From assembly GCA_016780825.1 (NCBI GenBank), contig JADHLF010000014.1, positions 1 through 48,144 of the forward strand: 48,144 nt of DNA, given 5' to 3'. This document shows, in pieces, positions 34,439 through 41,859 of the stretch (within the stretch, counting starts at the first letter, position 1; the number at the start of each line of letters is the position of its first letter). The stretch comes from Planktomarina sp. Lineage in GTDB: Bacteria; Pseudomonadota; Alphaproteobacteria; Rhodobacterales; Rhodobacteraceae. The position numbers were made by a program, and so were the translations under genes. The notes beneath the pieces are model-generated. The model searched no databases. It worked only from the letters and a program-made list of their open reading frames with translations, and was not told the origin of the DNA.

Positions 34439-35238
34439 ACTGCCAGCAAACCATTTTGGACTATGGGCTGCGCGCGCTGGGCTATGGCGAACGCCTGCTG
34501 CCCAAGTCGGATTTCACCCTTTGCCAGCATTTCACGCTGATTGGCTCGGGCCTCATTTGGAATATCTATTTCGGAGCCTTGGCGCTTTTGATCGGATTTT
34601 TCATCGCCAATGCGGTGGCGCTGGCCAAGGCCAGCCCCCGCGCGATCCTGCGCCTGCCGGCTGAATGGTTTATTTTAATTTTCCGCGGATCCCCGCTGTT
34701 TATCCAATTTTTCTTGGCCTATTTCATCTTTCTGCGCCTCAAGCAGCAAGGGCTTCTGCCTTGGCTGACCGCGGCACAATTTGGGGCGCTCTTGGTGCTG
34801 ATCTTCAACACAGCCGCCTATTCTGCCGAAATTTTCTACGGCGCGATGCGCTCGGTGCCAAAGGGAGAGGTCGAGGCCGCCGATGCCTATGGTCTTTCGG
34901 GCTGGTCGCGCTTCCGCCGCGTCATCTGGCCCACCAGCCTACGTCTGGCCTGGCCCGCCTATACCAATGAGGCAATTTTTCTGTTCCATGCGACCACCTT
35001 GGTGTTTTTCTCAGGCTTTCCTGCCTGGCAACAGCGCGGCGATGCGCTCTATTACGCCAGCTATTTCGCCGATAAGACCTTCAACCCCTTTGTCGCCTAT
35101 CCAATTTTGGCCTTTTATTTCATCCTGCTCACTTTTGTGATCATCGGCATTTTTGGACTTGTCAACGCGCGTCTCAATCGCCATCTTCCCAAGCAAGCGC
35201 ATCCGAAGCTGCGCTATAGGCCACAGGTCATAAGATGA
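34435..35238 (+). CDS. ABC transporter permease (HisM-like)
   Basis: Second permease of the transporter, 267 residues. It has five or so membrane helices, the RGSPLFIQFFLAYF segment after helix two and the EAA loop EAADAYGLSGWSRFRRVIWPTSLR that contacts the ATPase. The N terminus DYGLRALGYGERLLPKSDFTLCQ is typical of its subgroup. It overlaps the upstream permease by ATGA and the downstream ligase gene by ATGA, so expression is tightly coupled. Confidence 0.92.
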   Translation: MNCQQTILDYGLRALGYGERLLPKSDFTLCQHFTLIGSGLIWNIYFGALALLIGFFIANAVALAKASPRAILRLPAEWFILIFRGSPLFIQFFLAYFIFLRLKQQGLLPWLTAAQFGALLVLIFNTAAYSAEIFYGAMRSVPKGEVEAADAYGLSGWSRFRRVIWPTSLRLAWPAYTNEAIFLFHATTLVFFSGFPAWQQRGDALYYASYFADKTFNPFVAYPILAFYFILLTFVIIGIFGLVNARLNRHLPKQAHPKLRYRPQVIR

Positions 35239-36512
35239 GTAAATCCATTCGTGTCGCGGCTGTTGATCTCAACGGTCAGTTACGCGGTAAGCGTGTCCCA
35301 AAAGCTATGCGCGGCAAGCAAATGCGTATGCCGCTGTCCGTCCTCAATATTGATGTATTCGGGGCAGACATCCAAGACTCTCCGCTTGTGTTTGACTCCG
35401 GCGATCAAGATGGCGTTATGGAGCCGGCAGGGCGTGACCCCGTGCCTCTGCCTTGGGTGGCAGGTGAGGCGGAATTGGACCTAAGGGTGATGCACAATGA
35501 AGACGGCTCCCCCTTTGAAGGCGACCCGCGCATTGCCTTGAGCGAGGTTTTGAACCGTTATGCCCGTCATGGCTGGCAGGTGATTGCCGCCTGTGAACTG
35601 GAATTTTTCTTGCTCGCAGATGGCGACACACTCACTCCACCCTTGAATCCCAAAACCGGCCGCCGGTTGAGTGGAACCGAAATTTTGTCCCTGCGGGAAT
35701 TGGATGGGTTCGATCACTTCTTCAACGATGTCGCCGAAGGCGCAAAGCTGATGGGGATCGGCGATTTGACCATCACCACAGAAGCTGGCGTTGGGCAGTT
35801 CGAAGTCACGATGACCCATGGCCCAGCACTTCACATTGCAGATAATGTCATTTTGCTCAAAGAATTGATAAAAGGCACCGCACGCAATCACGGCATGGCC
35901 GCAACCTTCATGGCCAAACCTTTTTCAGATGAGAGCGGCAACGGGCTACATACGCATTTCTCGGTGATCAATCAGGCCGGTGAAAACATCTTCTGTAGCA
36001 AGGGCAAGTTGCAATCCGCTGTTGCAGGCTGTCTTGAAGCCTTCGAGGCCAGCACGCTGTTTTTCGCCCCCTATGTGAATAGTTTTGATCGCTTCGTAGA
36101 GGGCGCCCATGCTCCCACCTCCGCCACCTGGGGTTATGAAAACCGCACGGTGGCAATGCGTATTCCCAGTGGTCCAGATGCCGCAACGCGGATTGAACAC
36201 CGCGTGGCCGGCGGCGACGCCAACCCCTATTTGCTGTTTGCCGCCATTTTCGGCGCCGCATTGGAGGGTATAGAACGCAATTCGGTGCCACCTGCTCCCA
36301 TTGAGGGCAATGCCTATGAGCATCCCGCAGAGTTGCCCGGACTGCTGCCTGATCTTTCTGCGGCGATTGACGGGCTTGATGCGCCGCTCCTTGAACACTT
36401 CATGCCCGCACTCATTTTGGAAAATCTCGCAGCTACAAAATCACAAGAACGCGATCTTTTTGATAAACTTTCGGATCATGAAGCCCTTATGGCCTTAATT
36501 GACACGGCCTAA
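35235..36512 (+). CDS. Glutamine synthetase-like gamma-glutamyl ligase (first copy)
   Basis: A 425-residue member of the glutamine synthetase superfamily in the GlnT/PuuA-like group. It has the adenylate/metal motif ELEFFLLADGD, the NGLHTHFSV histidine motif (after KPFSDESG), NRTVAMRIPSG and the glutamate-site region RIEHRVAGGDANPYL. Such proteins join glutamate to amines, as PuuA does with putrescine. It lies inside the ABC transporter operon, so the acceptor is probably the imported compound. It shares only moderate similarity with the second copy at 37271, suggesting distinct substrates or a hetero-oligomer. Confidence 0.88.
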   Translation: MSKSIRVAAVDLNGQLRGKRVPKAMRGKQMRMPLSVLNIDVFGADIQDSPLVFDSGDQDGVMEPAGRDPVPLPWVAGEAELDLRVMHNEDGSPFEGDPRIALSEVLNRYARHGWQVIAACELEFFLLADGDTLTPPLNPKTGRRLSGTEILSLRELDGFDHFFNDVAEGAKLMGIGDLTITTEAGVGQFEVTMTHGPALHIADNVILLKELIKGTARNHGMAATFMAKPFSDESGNGLHTHFSVINQAGENIFCSKGKLQSAVAGCLEAFEASTLFFAPYVNSFDRFVEGAHAPTSATWGYENRTVAMRIPSGPDAATRIEHRVAGGDANPYLLFAAIFGAALEGIERNSVPPAPIEGNAYEHPAELPGLLPDLSAAIDGLDAPLLEHFMPALILENLAATKSQERDLFDKLSDHEALMALIDTA

Positions 36513-36572
36513 ACCAGTCTTTTCAAACCCGCGGAATCCGAATAGGATCCGCCTAATCTACAAGAGGTTCCA

Positions 36573-37274
36573 ATGCTGATCGGCATTTTACAATGTGGCC
36601 ACGCGCCCGATGAGGTCCGTGCCCAGCACGGCGATTTCGATGCTATGTTTGCCACTTTGTTTCAAAGCTATGACTTCACCTTCCAAACCTGGAACGTGGT
36701 GGATGGTGAGTTTCCAACCACCGTTGACGCGGCCGAGGGTTGGTTGATCTCGGGCTCCAAACATGGCGCTTATGAGGATCACGCATTTATTCCCCCTTTG
36801 AGCGATTTTATCCGTGAGATTTATGCCAGCGCGCGCCCCATGGTGGGCATTTGCTTTGGCCATCAAATCATTGCGCAAGCCTTGGGGGGGCGCGTTGAGA
36901 AATTTACGGGCGGTTGGGCGATTGGCCGTCATGAGTACAGCTTTAATGGCCATGGCTCTGTGACGTTAAACGCTTGGCACCAAGATCAGATCATGACTCT
37001 ACCTCCTGAAGCGCAGGTCATCGGCAGCAGCCCATTTTGTCAATTCGCGGCGCTGATTTATGGACAAAAAGCCTTCACTGTGCAGGCGCACCCAGAGTTT
37101 AGCAATTCAGTCTTCGATGATTATGTCCAATCGAAACGCTCAAGCCCAGTCTATCCGCCGGCCGCCATGGAACGCGCGGATCAATTGCGCGATGTCCCGA
37201 TCCAGAATTCAGCAATCGCTGAAGATATCGCCGCCTTCCTCAAGGGCACATATAAACCGGAGATACACTCATGA
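36573..37274 (+). CDS. Class I glutamine amidotransferase-like protein
   Basis: A 233-residue hydrolase/amidotransferase of the GuaA-like class. The nucleophile elbow is GICFGHQIIAQALGG (Cys near residue 92), and the catalytic His-Glu pair is in VQAHPEF. In the polyamine route PuuD of this superfamily hydrolyses gamma-glutamyl-GABA; this protein is shorter and more like the YfeJ group. Its position between two glutamine synthetase-like ligases supports a gamma-glutamyl hydrolase role, by inference. AGAGG precedes the ATG at 36573. Confidence 0.88.
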   Translation: MLIGILQCGHAPDEVRAQHGDFDAMFATLFQSYDFTFQTWNVVDGEFPTTVDAAEGWLISGSKHGAYEDHAFIPPLSDFIREIYASARPMVGICFGHQIIAQALGGRVEKFTGGWAIGRHEYSFNGHGSVTLNAWHQDQIMTLPPEAQVIGSSPFCQFAALIYGQKAFTVQAHPEFSNSVFDDYVQSKRSSPVYPPAAMERADQLRDVPIQNSAIAEDIAAFLKGTYKPEIHS

Positions 37275-38623
37275 GTTGGAAAGACAGCCTACCAGCCAGC
37301 GCCAAAGCCTATATTGGCGAGCGGCAATTGGATGAAGTTGAATGCATCATCTCTGATTTTCCTGGCGTGGCGCGCGGCAAAGCGGTTCCAGCCTCGAAAT
37401 TTGGCAGGCAAACGCATTTCTACCTGCCCAATTCTATTTTTCTACAAACACTCACCGGCGAATGGGCAGAGGCGGCAGGTGAGGAGGGTTGGGTTGAGCC
37501 TGATATGATGCTGCGCCCCGATCTCGACACCGCCACCGCAGCACCCTGGGCAACCGATGCCACCTTGCAGGTCATTCATGACGCCTATGATCGCAATGGC
37601 GTGCCGGTACCAACCGCGCCGCGCAATGTCCTGAAGCGCGTGGTCAAATTGTTCCGTGACAAGGGGCTGGAGCCTGTGGTTGCGCCAGAGATGGAATTTT
37701 TTCTCGTCGCCCGCAACACAGATCCGGCGCAGCCAATTGTGCCAATGATGGGGCGCTCGGGGCGGCCAGCGGCGGCGCATCAAGCTTACTCATTGTCAGC
37801 TGTGGATGAATATGGCCCGGTTATTGACGATATTTATGACTTTGCCGAGGCACAAGGTTTCGAAATTGATGGCATTACCCAAGAGGGTGGTGCAGGTCAG
37901 GTTGAGATAAATCTGCGCCATGGTGATCCGGTGAAGCTCGCCGATGAGGTGTTCTTTTTCAAACGGCTGATTCGCGAAGCGGCGTTGAAACACGATTGTT
38001 TTGCAACCTTCATGGCCAAACCCATCGCCGATGAGCCTGGCTCCGCCATGCATATTCACCACTCATTTTTGGACTCAGATGGCGATAATATCTTTGTCGG
38101 CCCACAGGGAGGTGAGACCGATGCATTTTACCACATGATCGCCGGGCTGCAAAATCATCTGCCATCGGTCATTGCCATGCTGGCGCCTTATGTAAATAGC
38201 TATCGGCGCTACGTCAAAGATCACGCGGCTCCAATCAACCTCGAATGGGCCCGTGACAACCGCACCACAGGAATTCGCATCCCCCTGTCGTCACCCAAAT
38301 CACGCAGGATCGAGAACCGCCTGGCGGGCATGGATTGCAATCCCTATCTTGGCATTGCTGCCTCCCTAGCCTGCTGCTATCTTGGGCTTGAAGATCAAGA
38401 GCGCCCCGACAAGCAATATCGTGGTGATGCCTATGACAGCGAAGAGGCGATCCCTCATGATCTCTTCGCAGCCATGGATATTTTTGATGATGCCAAGCGC
38501 CTGCATGAGGTGCTCCATCCTGAATTTGCCCGCGTCTATTCGATCGTAAAGCGCACGGAGTATAGCGAGTTTTTGCACGTCATATCCACTTGGGAGCGCG
38601 AACATCTGCTGTTGAATGTCTGA
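37271..38623 (+). CDS. Glutamine synthetase-like gamma-glutamyl ligase (second copy)
   Basis: A 450-residue glutamine synthetase-family ligase. Motifs: IISDFPGVARGKAVPASKF at the N terminus as in PuuA-type enzymes, EMEFFLVA, GGAGQVEINLRHGD, AMHIHHSF, NRTTGIRIPLSS and RIENRLAGMDCNPYL. It is closer to PuuA (gamma-glutamylputrescine synthetase) than the first copy. The start overlaps the amidotransferase stop (ATGA). The operon ends with this gene; an ATG at 38616 overlaps its stop and opens a broken reading frame (see next entry). Confidence 0.9.
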   Translation: MSWKDSLPASAKAYIGERQLDEVECIISDFPGVARGKAVPASKFGRQTHFYLPNSIFLQTLTGEWAEAAGEEGWVEPDMMLRPDLDTATAAPWATDATLQVIHDAYDRNGVPVPTAPRNVLKRVVKLFRDKGLEPVVAPEMEFFLVARNTDPAQPIVPMMGRSGRPAAAHQAYSLSAVDEYGPVIDDIYDFAEAQGFEIDGITQEGGAGQVEINLRHGDPVKLADEVFFFKRLIREAALKHDCFATFMAKPIADEPGSAMHIHHSFLDSDGDNIFVGPQGGETDAFYHMIAGLQNHLPSVIAMLAPYVNSYRRYVKDHAAPINLEWARDNRTTGIRIPLSSPKSRRIENRLAGMDCNPYLGIAASLACCYLGLEDQERPDKQYRGDAYDSEEAIPHDLFAAMDIFDDAKRLHEVLHPEFARVYSIVKRTEYSEFLHVISTWEREHLLLNV

Positions 38624-38770
38624 TTTTCTCTATGCCAACGATCAAACAGGGGGCTATCTGTTGTGCTGTGCCCATCGTTCATCGTCACCAAGAGCCAAAT
38701 CGATGAGATGTTTGAAAACCTAGACGCGGCGTTGAGAAATCTGTTCCGCGACCTGGCCTCGGGACTGCGC
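38616..38770 (+). pseudogene. Deletion scar: start of a PuuB-like oxidase joined to end of a class III aminotransferase
   Basis: The ATG at 38616 overlaps the upstream stop and begins MSDFLYANDQTGGY, like the N terminus of PuuB-type FAD oxidoreductases, which usually read LYANDRPGEYPPS; the frame then diverges and stops at 38721. From about 38660, in the frame of the upstream gene, comes VVLCPSFIVTKSQIDEMFENLDAALRNLF, shown here as evidence in parts: VVLCPSFIVTKSQIDEMF then ENLDAALRNLF. That is the usual C terminus of class III aminotransferases acting on polyamines or GABA. The two pieces lie about 10 bases apart, as if one deletion removed roughly two genes. Identification of the PuuB piece rests on 14 residues only. 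Confidence 0.6.
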
Positions 38771-38793
38771 CGGGCGGGATATTCCGCCCGGCG
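38768..38793. terminator. Strong hairpin between ligase operon and phaR
   Basis: CGCCGGGCGG (38768-38777) and CCGCCCGGCG (38784-38793) form a perfect ten-base-pair stem with a six-base loop, in the gap between the plus-strand operon and the convergent phaR stop. Likely bidirectional. Confidence 0.7.
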
Positions 38794-38798
38794 TTGCC

Positions 38799-39347
38799 TT
38801 ATAATTTCGACAATTTTTCTTGCAGCTGAGCCAATTGTGACTTGATGTCATTGAGTTCATCGGCGCTTTCACTGGCACTACGCTCCGTCCGGCTGGTCGG
38901 GGTTGAGCCAGACAGGCCGCCGGTCATGGCCTTCATGAATGCCTCTTGCTGAGCCTTCATCATCTCAAAGCCTGGCATGGATGCCAGGGGATTGACGACA
39001 GTAAGATTTTCCATGGCTTTAGACTGCCCATCGCGCAGCATCTCAAAGCTGGCCGCAAGAAATTGCGGTACAATCGATGTGGCTTGAGAGGCGTAGGAGC
39101 GCACCAAATCGGTCAGCACATCCACCGGCAAAACATTCTCGCCCCGGCTTTCGTGCTCGGCTATGATTTGCAGCAAATATTGCCGCGTCAAATCAGCACC
39201 AGACTTTAAGTCAATGATTTGCACCTCGCGCCCGCCTCGGATGAATCCGGCGATATCATCCAGAGTCACATAATCGCTAGATTCGGTGTTGTATAAACGC
39301 CGGCTTGCATAACGCTTGATCAGAAGCGGTTCTGTTTTCTTGCTCAT
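38799..39347 (-). CDS. phaR: Polyhydroxyalkanoate synthesis repressor PhaR
   Basis: DNA-binding repressor that senses polyhydroxyalkanoate granules and controls the phasin and its own gene. The 182-residue protein has the N-terminal PHB/PHA accumulation regulator DNA-binding domain (LLIKRYASRRLYNTESSDYVTLDDIAGFIRGG, in two stretches) followed by the PHB-binding region with LLQIIAEHESRGENVLP, and a variable Gln/Ala-rich tail. AAGGG precedes the ATG. Together with the phasin and phaC it forms a minus-strand cluster. Confidence 0.93.
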   Translation of the reverse strand: MSKKTEPLLIKRYASRRLYNTESSDYVTLDDIAGFIRGGREVQIIDLKSGADLTRQYLLQIIAEHESRGENVLPVDVLTDLVRSYASQATSIVPQFLAASFEMLRDGQSKAMENLTVVNPLASMPGFEMMKAQQEAFMKAMTGGLSGSTPTSRTERSASESADELNDIKSQLAQLQEKLSKL

Positions 39348-39384
39348 ATCCCAGCCCTTTGAAGCGACTCACCGCATCTGCGCG

Positions 39385-39414
39385 GCACTGCGGCAATGCT
39401 ATGCAAACGCAGCA
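39385..39414 (-). promoter_or_regulatory. Candidate PhaR operator upstream of phaR
   Basis: GCACTGCGGCAATGC (39385-39399) and TGCAAACGCAGCA (39402-39414) lie 38 bases upstream of the phaR start. The first is identical at 14 of 15 positions to a block upstream of the phasin gene. PhaR proteins of Paracoccus bind TGC/GCA-rich sites of this kind. Confidence 0.6.
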
Positions 39415-39422
39415 CAAAAAGA

Positions 39423-39448
39423 AAGGGCGCAGCAAACGCCGCGCCCTT
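39423..39448 (-). terminator. Intrinsic terminator of the phasin gene
   Basis: AAGGGCGC (39423-39430) and GCGCCCTT (39441-39448) pair, with inner GC extending past a mismatch. On the minus strand the stem is followed by TTTC and TTTTT, the form of a rho-independent terminator. Confidence 0.75.
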
Positions 39449-39504
39449 CATTACCGGTTCATCTAAATTTAGGAGGACAGATAAACCAAACTCTTTGTCG
39501 TCAC

Positions 39505-39927
39505 TTAGGCAGCTTTTGCAGCTTTGCCGGCTTTTTTCATAGCAGCCGCAGCTTCAGCGCTCACTTCTTTTCCAGCAGCCATCATCAGCTCAGCGGAGTC
39601 GAGTTGTACTTTTTTCGCAACGCCGGCCATGGCGGCCATGTTCTCAGCCGCCATTTCAGCGGAAGAGGATGCGAAATCTGTCAAAGTCTGCGCTGCAACA
39701 GCAGGATCTGCAGTCACTTTTGACAAGTCAGCAACTTTTTCCAAAGACGCTTTTGTCCAAGCAGAAGAAATCTCAGCCGATTTCATCGCAGCTTCCAAAG
39801 CAACGGCGGTCATTTTTTCGCCAAAAGCCATTTGAGCTTTATAGGCATCTTCAAACGCGGACATATCTACTGGGAATTTACCCATCATGTCTTTGAACAT
39901 CGCGGTATAATCAGGTGTCTTGGTCAT
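39505..39927 (-). CDS. phaP: Phasin, polyhydroxyalkanoate granule protein
   Basis: A 140-residue amphipathic helical protein coating storage granules. It begins MTKTPDYTAMFKDMMGKFP and contains the phasin-type Ala/Glu/Lys-rich helices (AFGEKMTAVALEAAMKSAEISSAW; AAEMAAENMAAMAGVAKK), ending in an Ala/Lys-rich tail AGKAAKAA. The ATG at 39927 has GAGGAT 8 bases upstream; the much longer frame upstream is non-conserved. Two PhaR-like motifs and its own terminator bracket it. Confidence 0.88.
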   Translation of the reverse strand: MTKTPDYTAMFKDMMGKFPVDMSAFEDAYKAQMAFGEKMTAVALEAAMKSAEISSAWTKASLEKVADLSKVTADPAVAAQTLTDFASSSAEMAAENMAAMAGVAKKVQLDSAELMMAAGKEVSAEAAAAMKKAGKAAKAA

Positions 39928-39975
39928 GTGCTTTATCCTCAAGCATGGTGTCTCTCTGAAATCTACATAGACGCT

Positions 39976-40012
39976 GCACTGCGGCATTGCAAGTAATTTC
40001 TGCGTTGCAGCA
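39976..40012 (-). promoter_or_regulatory. Candidate PhaR operator upstream of the phasin gene
   Basis: GCACTGCGGCATTGC (39976-39990) and TTGCAGCA (40005-40012) lie 49 and 78 bases upstream of the phasin start. The first block matches the one before phaR, the second the one between phaC and phaZ. Confidence 0.6.
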
Positions 40013-40016
40013 AAAT

Positions 40017-41759
40017 TTATTTCAACACATATTGCCCAGGTGCATTGCCCAATCGTAGTCCTTTCGGCGATTTTGGCGAGCGCGATCCAATGGTATTGCC
40101 GCTTTGCAGCATTAACCAGTCTTTCCAGGCTGGCCACCAACTTCCTGCGGTGTAAGTGGCCGAAGATTGCCAATCTTCTGGGCTCTCAGCCAATGACTTG
40201 TGGGTGTAATAGCCATATTTATTGCGCTGCGGTGGATTGATGATCCCCGCGACATGTCCAGATTCGGCCAGAATAAAATGGCGGTCGGCGCCTGTCATTT
40301 GCTGCACGCCCCGGTAAGATTGCGCCCAGGCGGCAATATGATCTGTCTCACAGGCCACCGCACAGACCGGCACGGCAATATCGCTCAATTGCAAAAGCGC
40401 ACCACAGGCCTCAAACCCGCCATCGGCGAATTGATTTTTTTGGCAAAGCCTGCGCAAATACTCAATCGCCATACGGCCTGGCAGGTTGGTGCCATCGCCA
40501 TTCCAATACAGCAGATCAAAAGCCGGAGGCGTCTCCCCCATCATATAGTGACGAATTGCAGGGCCATAGATCAAATCATTCGAGCGCAAAAAGGAAAAGG
40601 TCCGCGACATGAAGAATTTGTCTAAGATGCCATTCTCCTCGACCTCGGCCGCTATGCCATCCACAAAATCATCGCCCAAAAATACCGACATCTCCCCTTG
40701 ATCGGAGAAATCTGTCAGGGTGGTGAAAAGAGTGGCGGATTTCACCGATGTGTCGCCGCGCTGCGCCAAAAGCGCCAAGGTGAGAGACAGGGTTGTGCCC
40801 CCTATGCAATACCCCGTCGCATTGACCTGCGGCACGTCACAAATCTTTTTGACCTGTTCAATTGCGGCGAGAAACCCATCCTCAATATAGGTTTCGACGC
40901 CTGTGTTGCGCATAGACGGGTCCGGATTGACCCAGCTGACCACAAAAAGCGTAAAGCCTTGATCGACGATCCATTTCACCAAGCTGTTCTCGGGCCGCAG
41001 ATCCATAATATAAAATTTGTTGATCCAGGGCGGAAAGATAACTAGGGGCACCTCCTGCACCGTTTGGGTGGTTGGACTATATTGAATCAGCTCGAACAGA
41101 TGATTGCGGAACACAACTTTGCCCGGCGTGGTCGCGATATTGCTGCCAACGTCAAAGGCACCTTGATCGGCGAGGGTCACCATGAGATCGCCATTATTGG
41201 CCTCAATATCTCGCACAAGATTTTCCAACCCACGCACGAGGCTCTCCCCATCGGTCTCAACCGCCCGGGCCAAGGCCTGCGGGTTCGTACCGAGAAAATT
41301 GCTTGGGCTAAACATATCCATGATCTGCCGGCTAAAGAAGTCCAGCTTTTGCCGCTCCCGCGTGTCGAGATTGTCCATCTGCGCAACGGCCGTTTCCATT
41401 GCCTTGGTATTGAGCAGATACTGCTGTTTAATAAAATTGAAATAGGGGTGCTCGTTCCATAACGGATCCGAGAATCTCCGATCTGCCGGCACGTTTTGAC
41501 TGTTGACGAAATGCTGCAAAGATTGCCCCCAATAGGCGATTTGCTGCTCGATCATACGGGATGGATTGCTCATCATCTCGGTGACATAGGCCGTCGCGGC
41601 CTTGGCAAATAGATCTTGGCCCGGCCCCTGCAACGCAGGTCGTATCGGTTTTTTATGAGAGACCGCTGCCAACAGGCGCTGAGTCAGCGCCTCGACACGT
41701 TGTAAATTTTCGGTCAATCGCTCTAATCCGAGCTCATTGCTGCCGTTATCAGTTGTCAT
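40017..41759 (-). CDS. phaC: Class I polyhydroxyalkanoate synthase
   Basis: Polymerises hydroxyacyl-CoA into storage polyester. The 580-residue protein has the N-terminal region typical of class I synthases, the alpha/beta hydrolase core and the lipase-like box GYCIGGT with the catalytic cysteine (about residue 330), followed later by GDDFVDGIA and the HVAGIINPPQRNKYGYY segment carrying the catalytic histidine. Its stop lies 90 bases before the phasin start, so the phasin gene probably has its own promoter within the gap. It is divergent from phaZ. Confidence 0.95.
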   Translation of the reverse strand: MTTDNGSNELGLERLTENLQRVEALTQRLLAAVSHKKPIRPALQGPGQDLFAKAATAYVTEMMSNPSRMIEQQIAYWGQSLQHFVNSQNVPADRRFSDPLWNEHPYFNFIKQQYLLNTKAMETAVAQMDNLDTRERQKLDFFSRQIMDMFSPSNFLGTNPQALARAVETDGESLVRGLENLVRDIEANNGDLMVTLADQGAFDVGSNIATTPGKVVFRNHLFELIQYSPTTQTVQEVPLVIFPPWINKFYIMDLRPENSLVKWIVDQGFTLFVVSWVNPDPSMRNTGVETYIEDGFLAAIEQVKKICDVPQVNATGYCIGGTTLSLTLALLAQRGDTSVKSATLFTTLTDFSDQGEMSVFLGDDFVDGIAAEVEENGILDKFFMSRTFSFLRSNDLIYGPAIRHYMMGETPPAFDLLYWNGDGTNLPGRMAIEYLRRLCQKNQFADGGFEACGALLQLSDIAVPVCAVACETDHIAAWAQSYRGVQQMTGADRHFILAESGHVAGIINPPQRNKYGYYTHKSLAESPEDWQSSATYTAGSWWPAWKDWLMLQSGNTIGSRSPKSPKGLRLGNAPGQYVLK

Positions 41760-41778
41760 GTCGACAAAAGCCCCCTAG

Positions 41779-41800
41779 TTTGCAGTTGCAGCATAAATGA
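41779..41800. promoter_or_regulatory. TGC/GCA motif between phaC and phaZ
   Basis: TTTGCAGTTGCAGCATAAA spans this stretch, with TTGCAGCA (41786-41793) identical to a block upstream of the phasin gene. It sits between the divergent phaC and phaZ starts, where a single PhaR site could act on both genes. Only this short identity supports it. Confidence 0.45.
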
Positions 41801-41859
41801 AACTTTAGAATTATCAAAATATAAAGTTGCATAGCCGCCATGCTAGGAGAGAAACGCAA

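Noticed and set aside
38663..38845. 60-codon frame treated as an independent small gene
   Set aside because: Its first half is the C terminus of a class III aminotransferase and its second half reads through a terminator and into antisense phaR; it is better explained as a scar.
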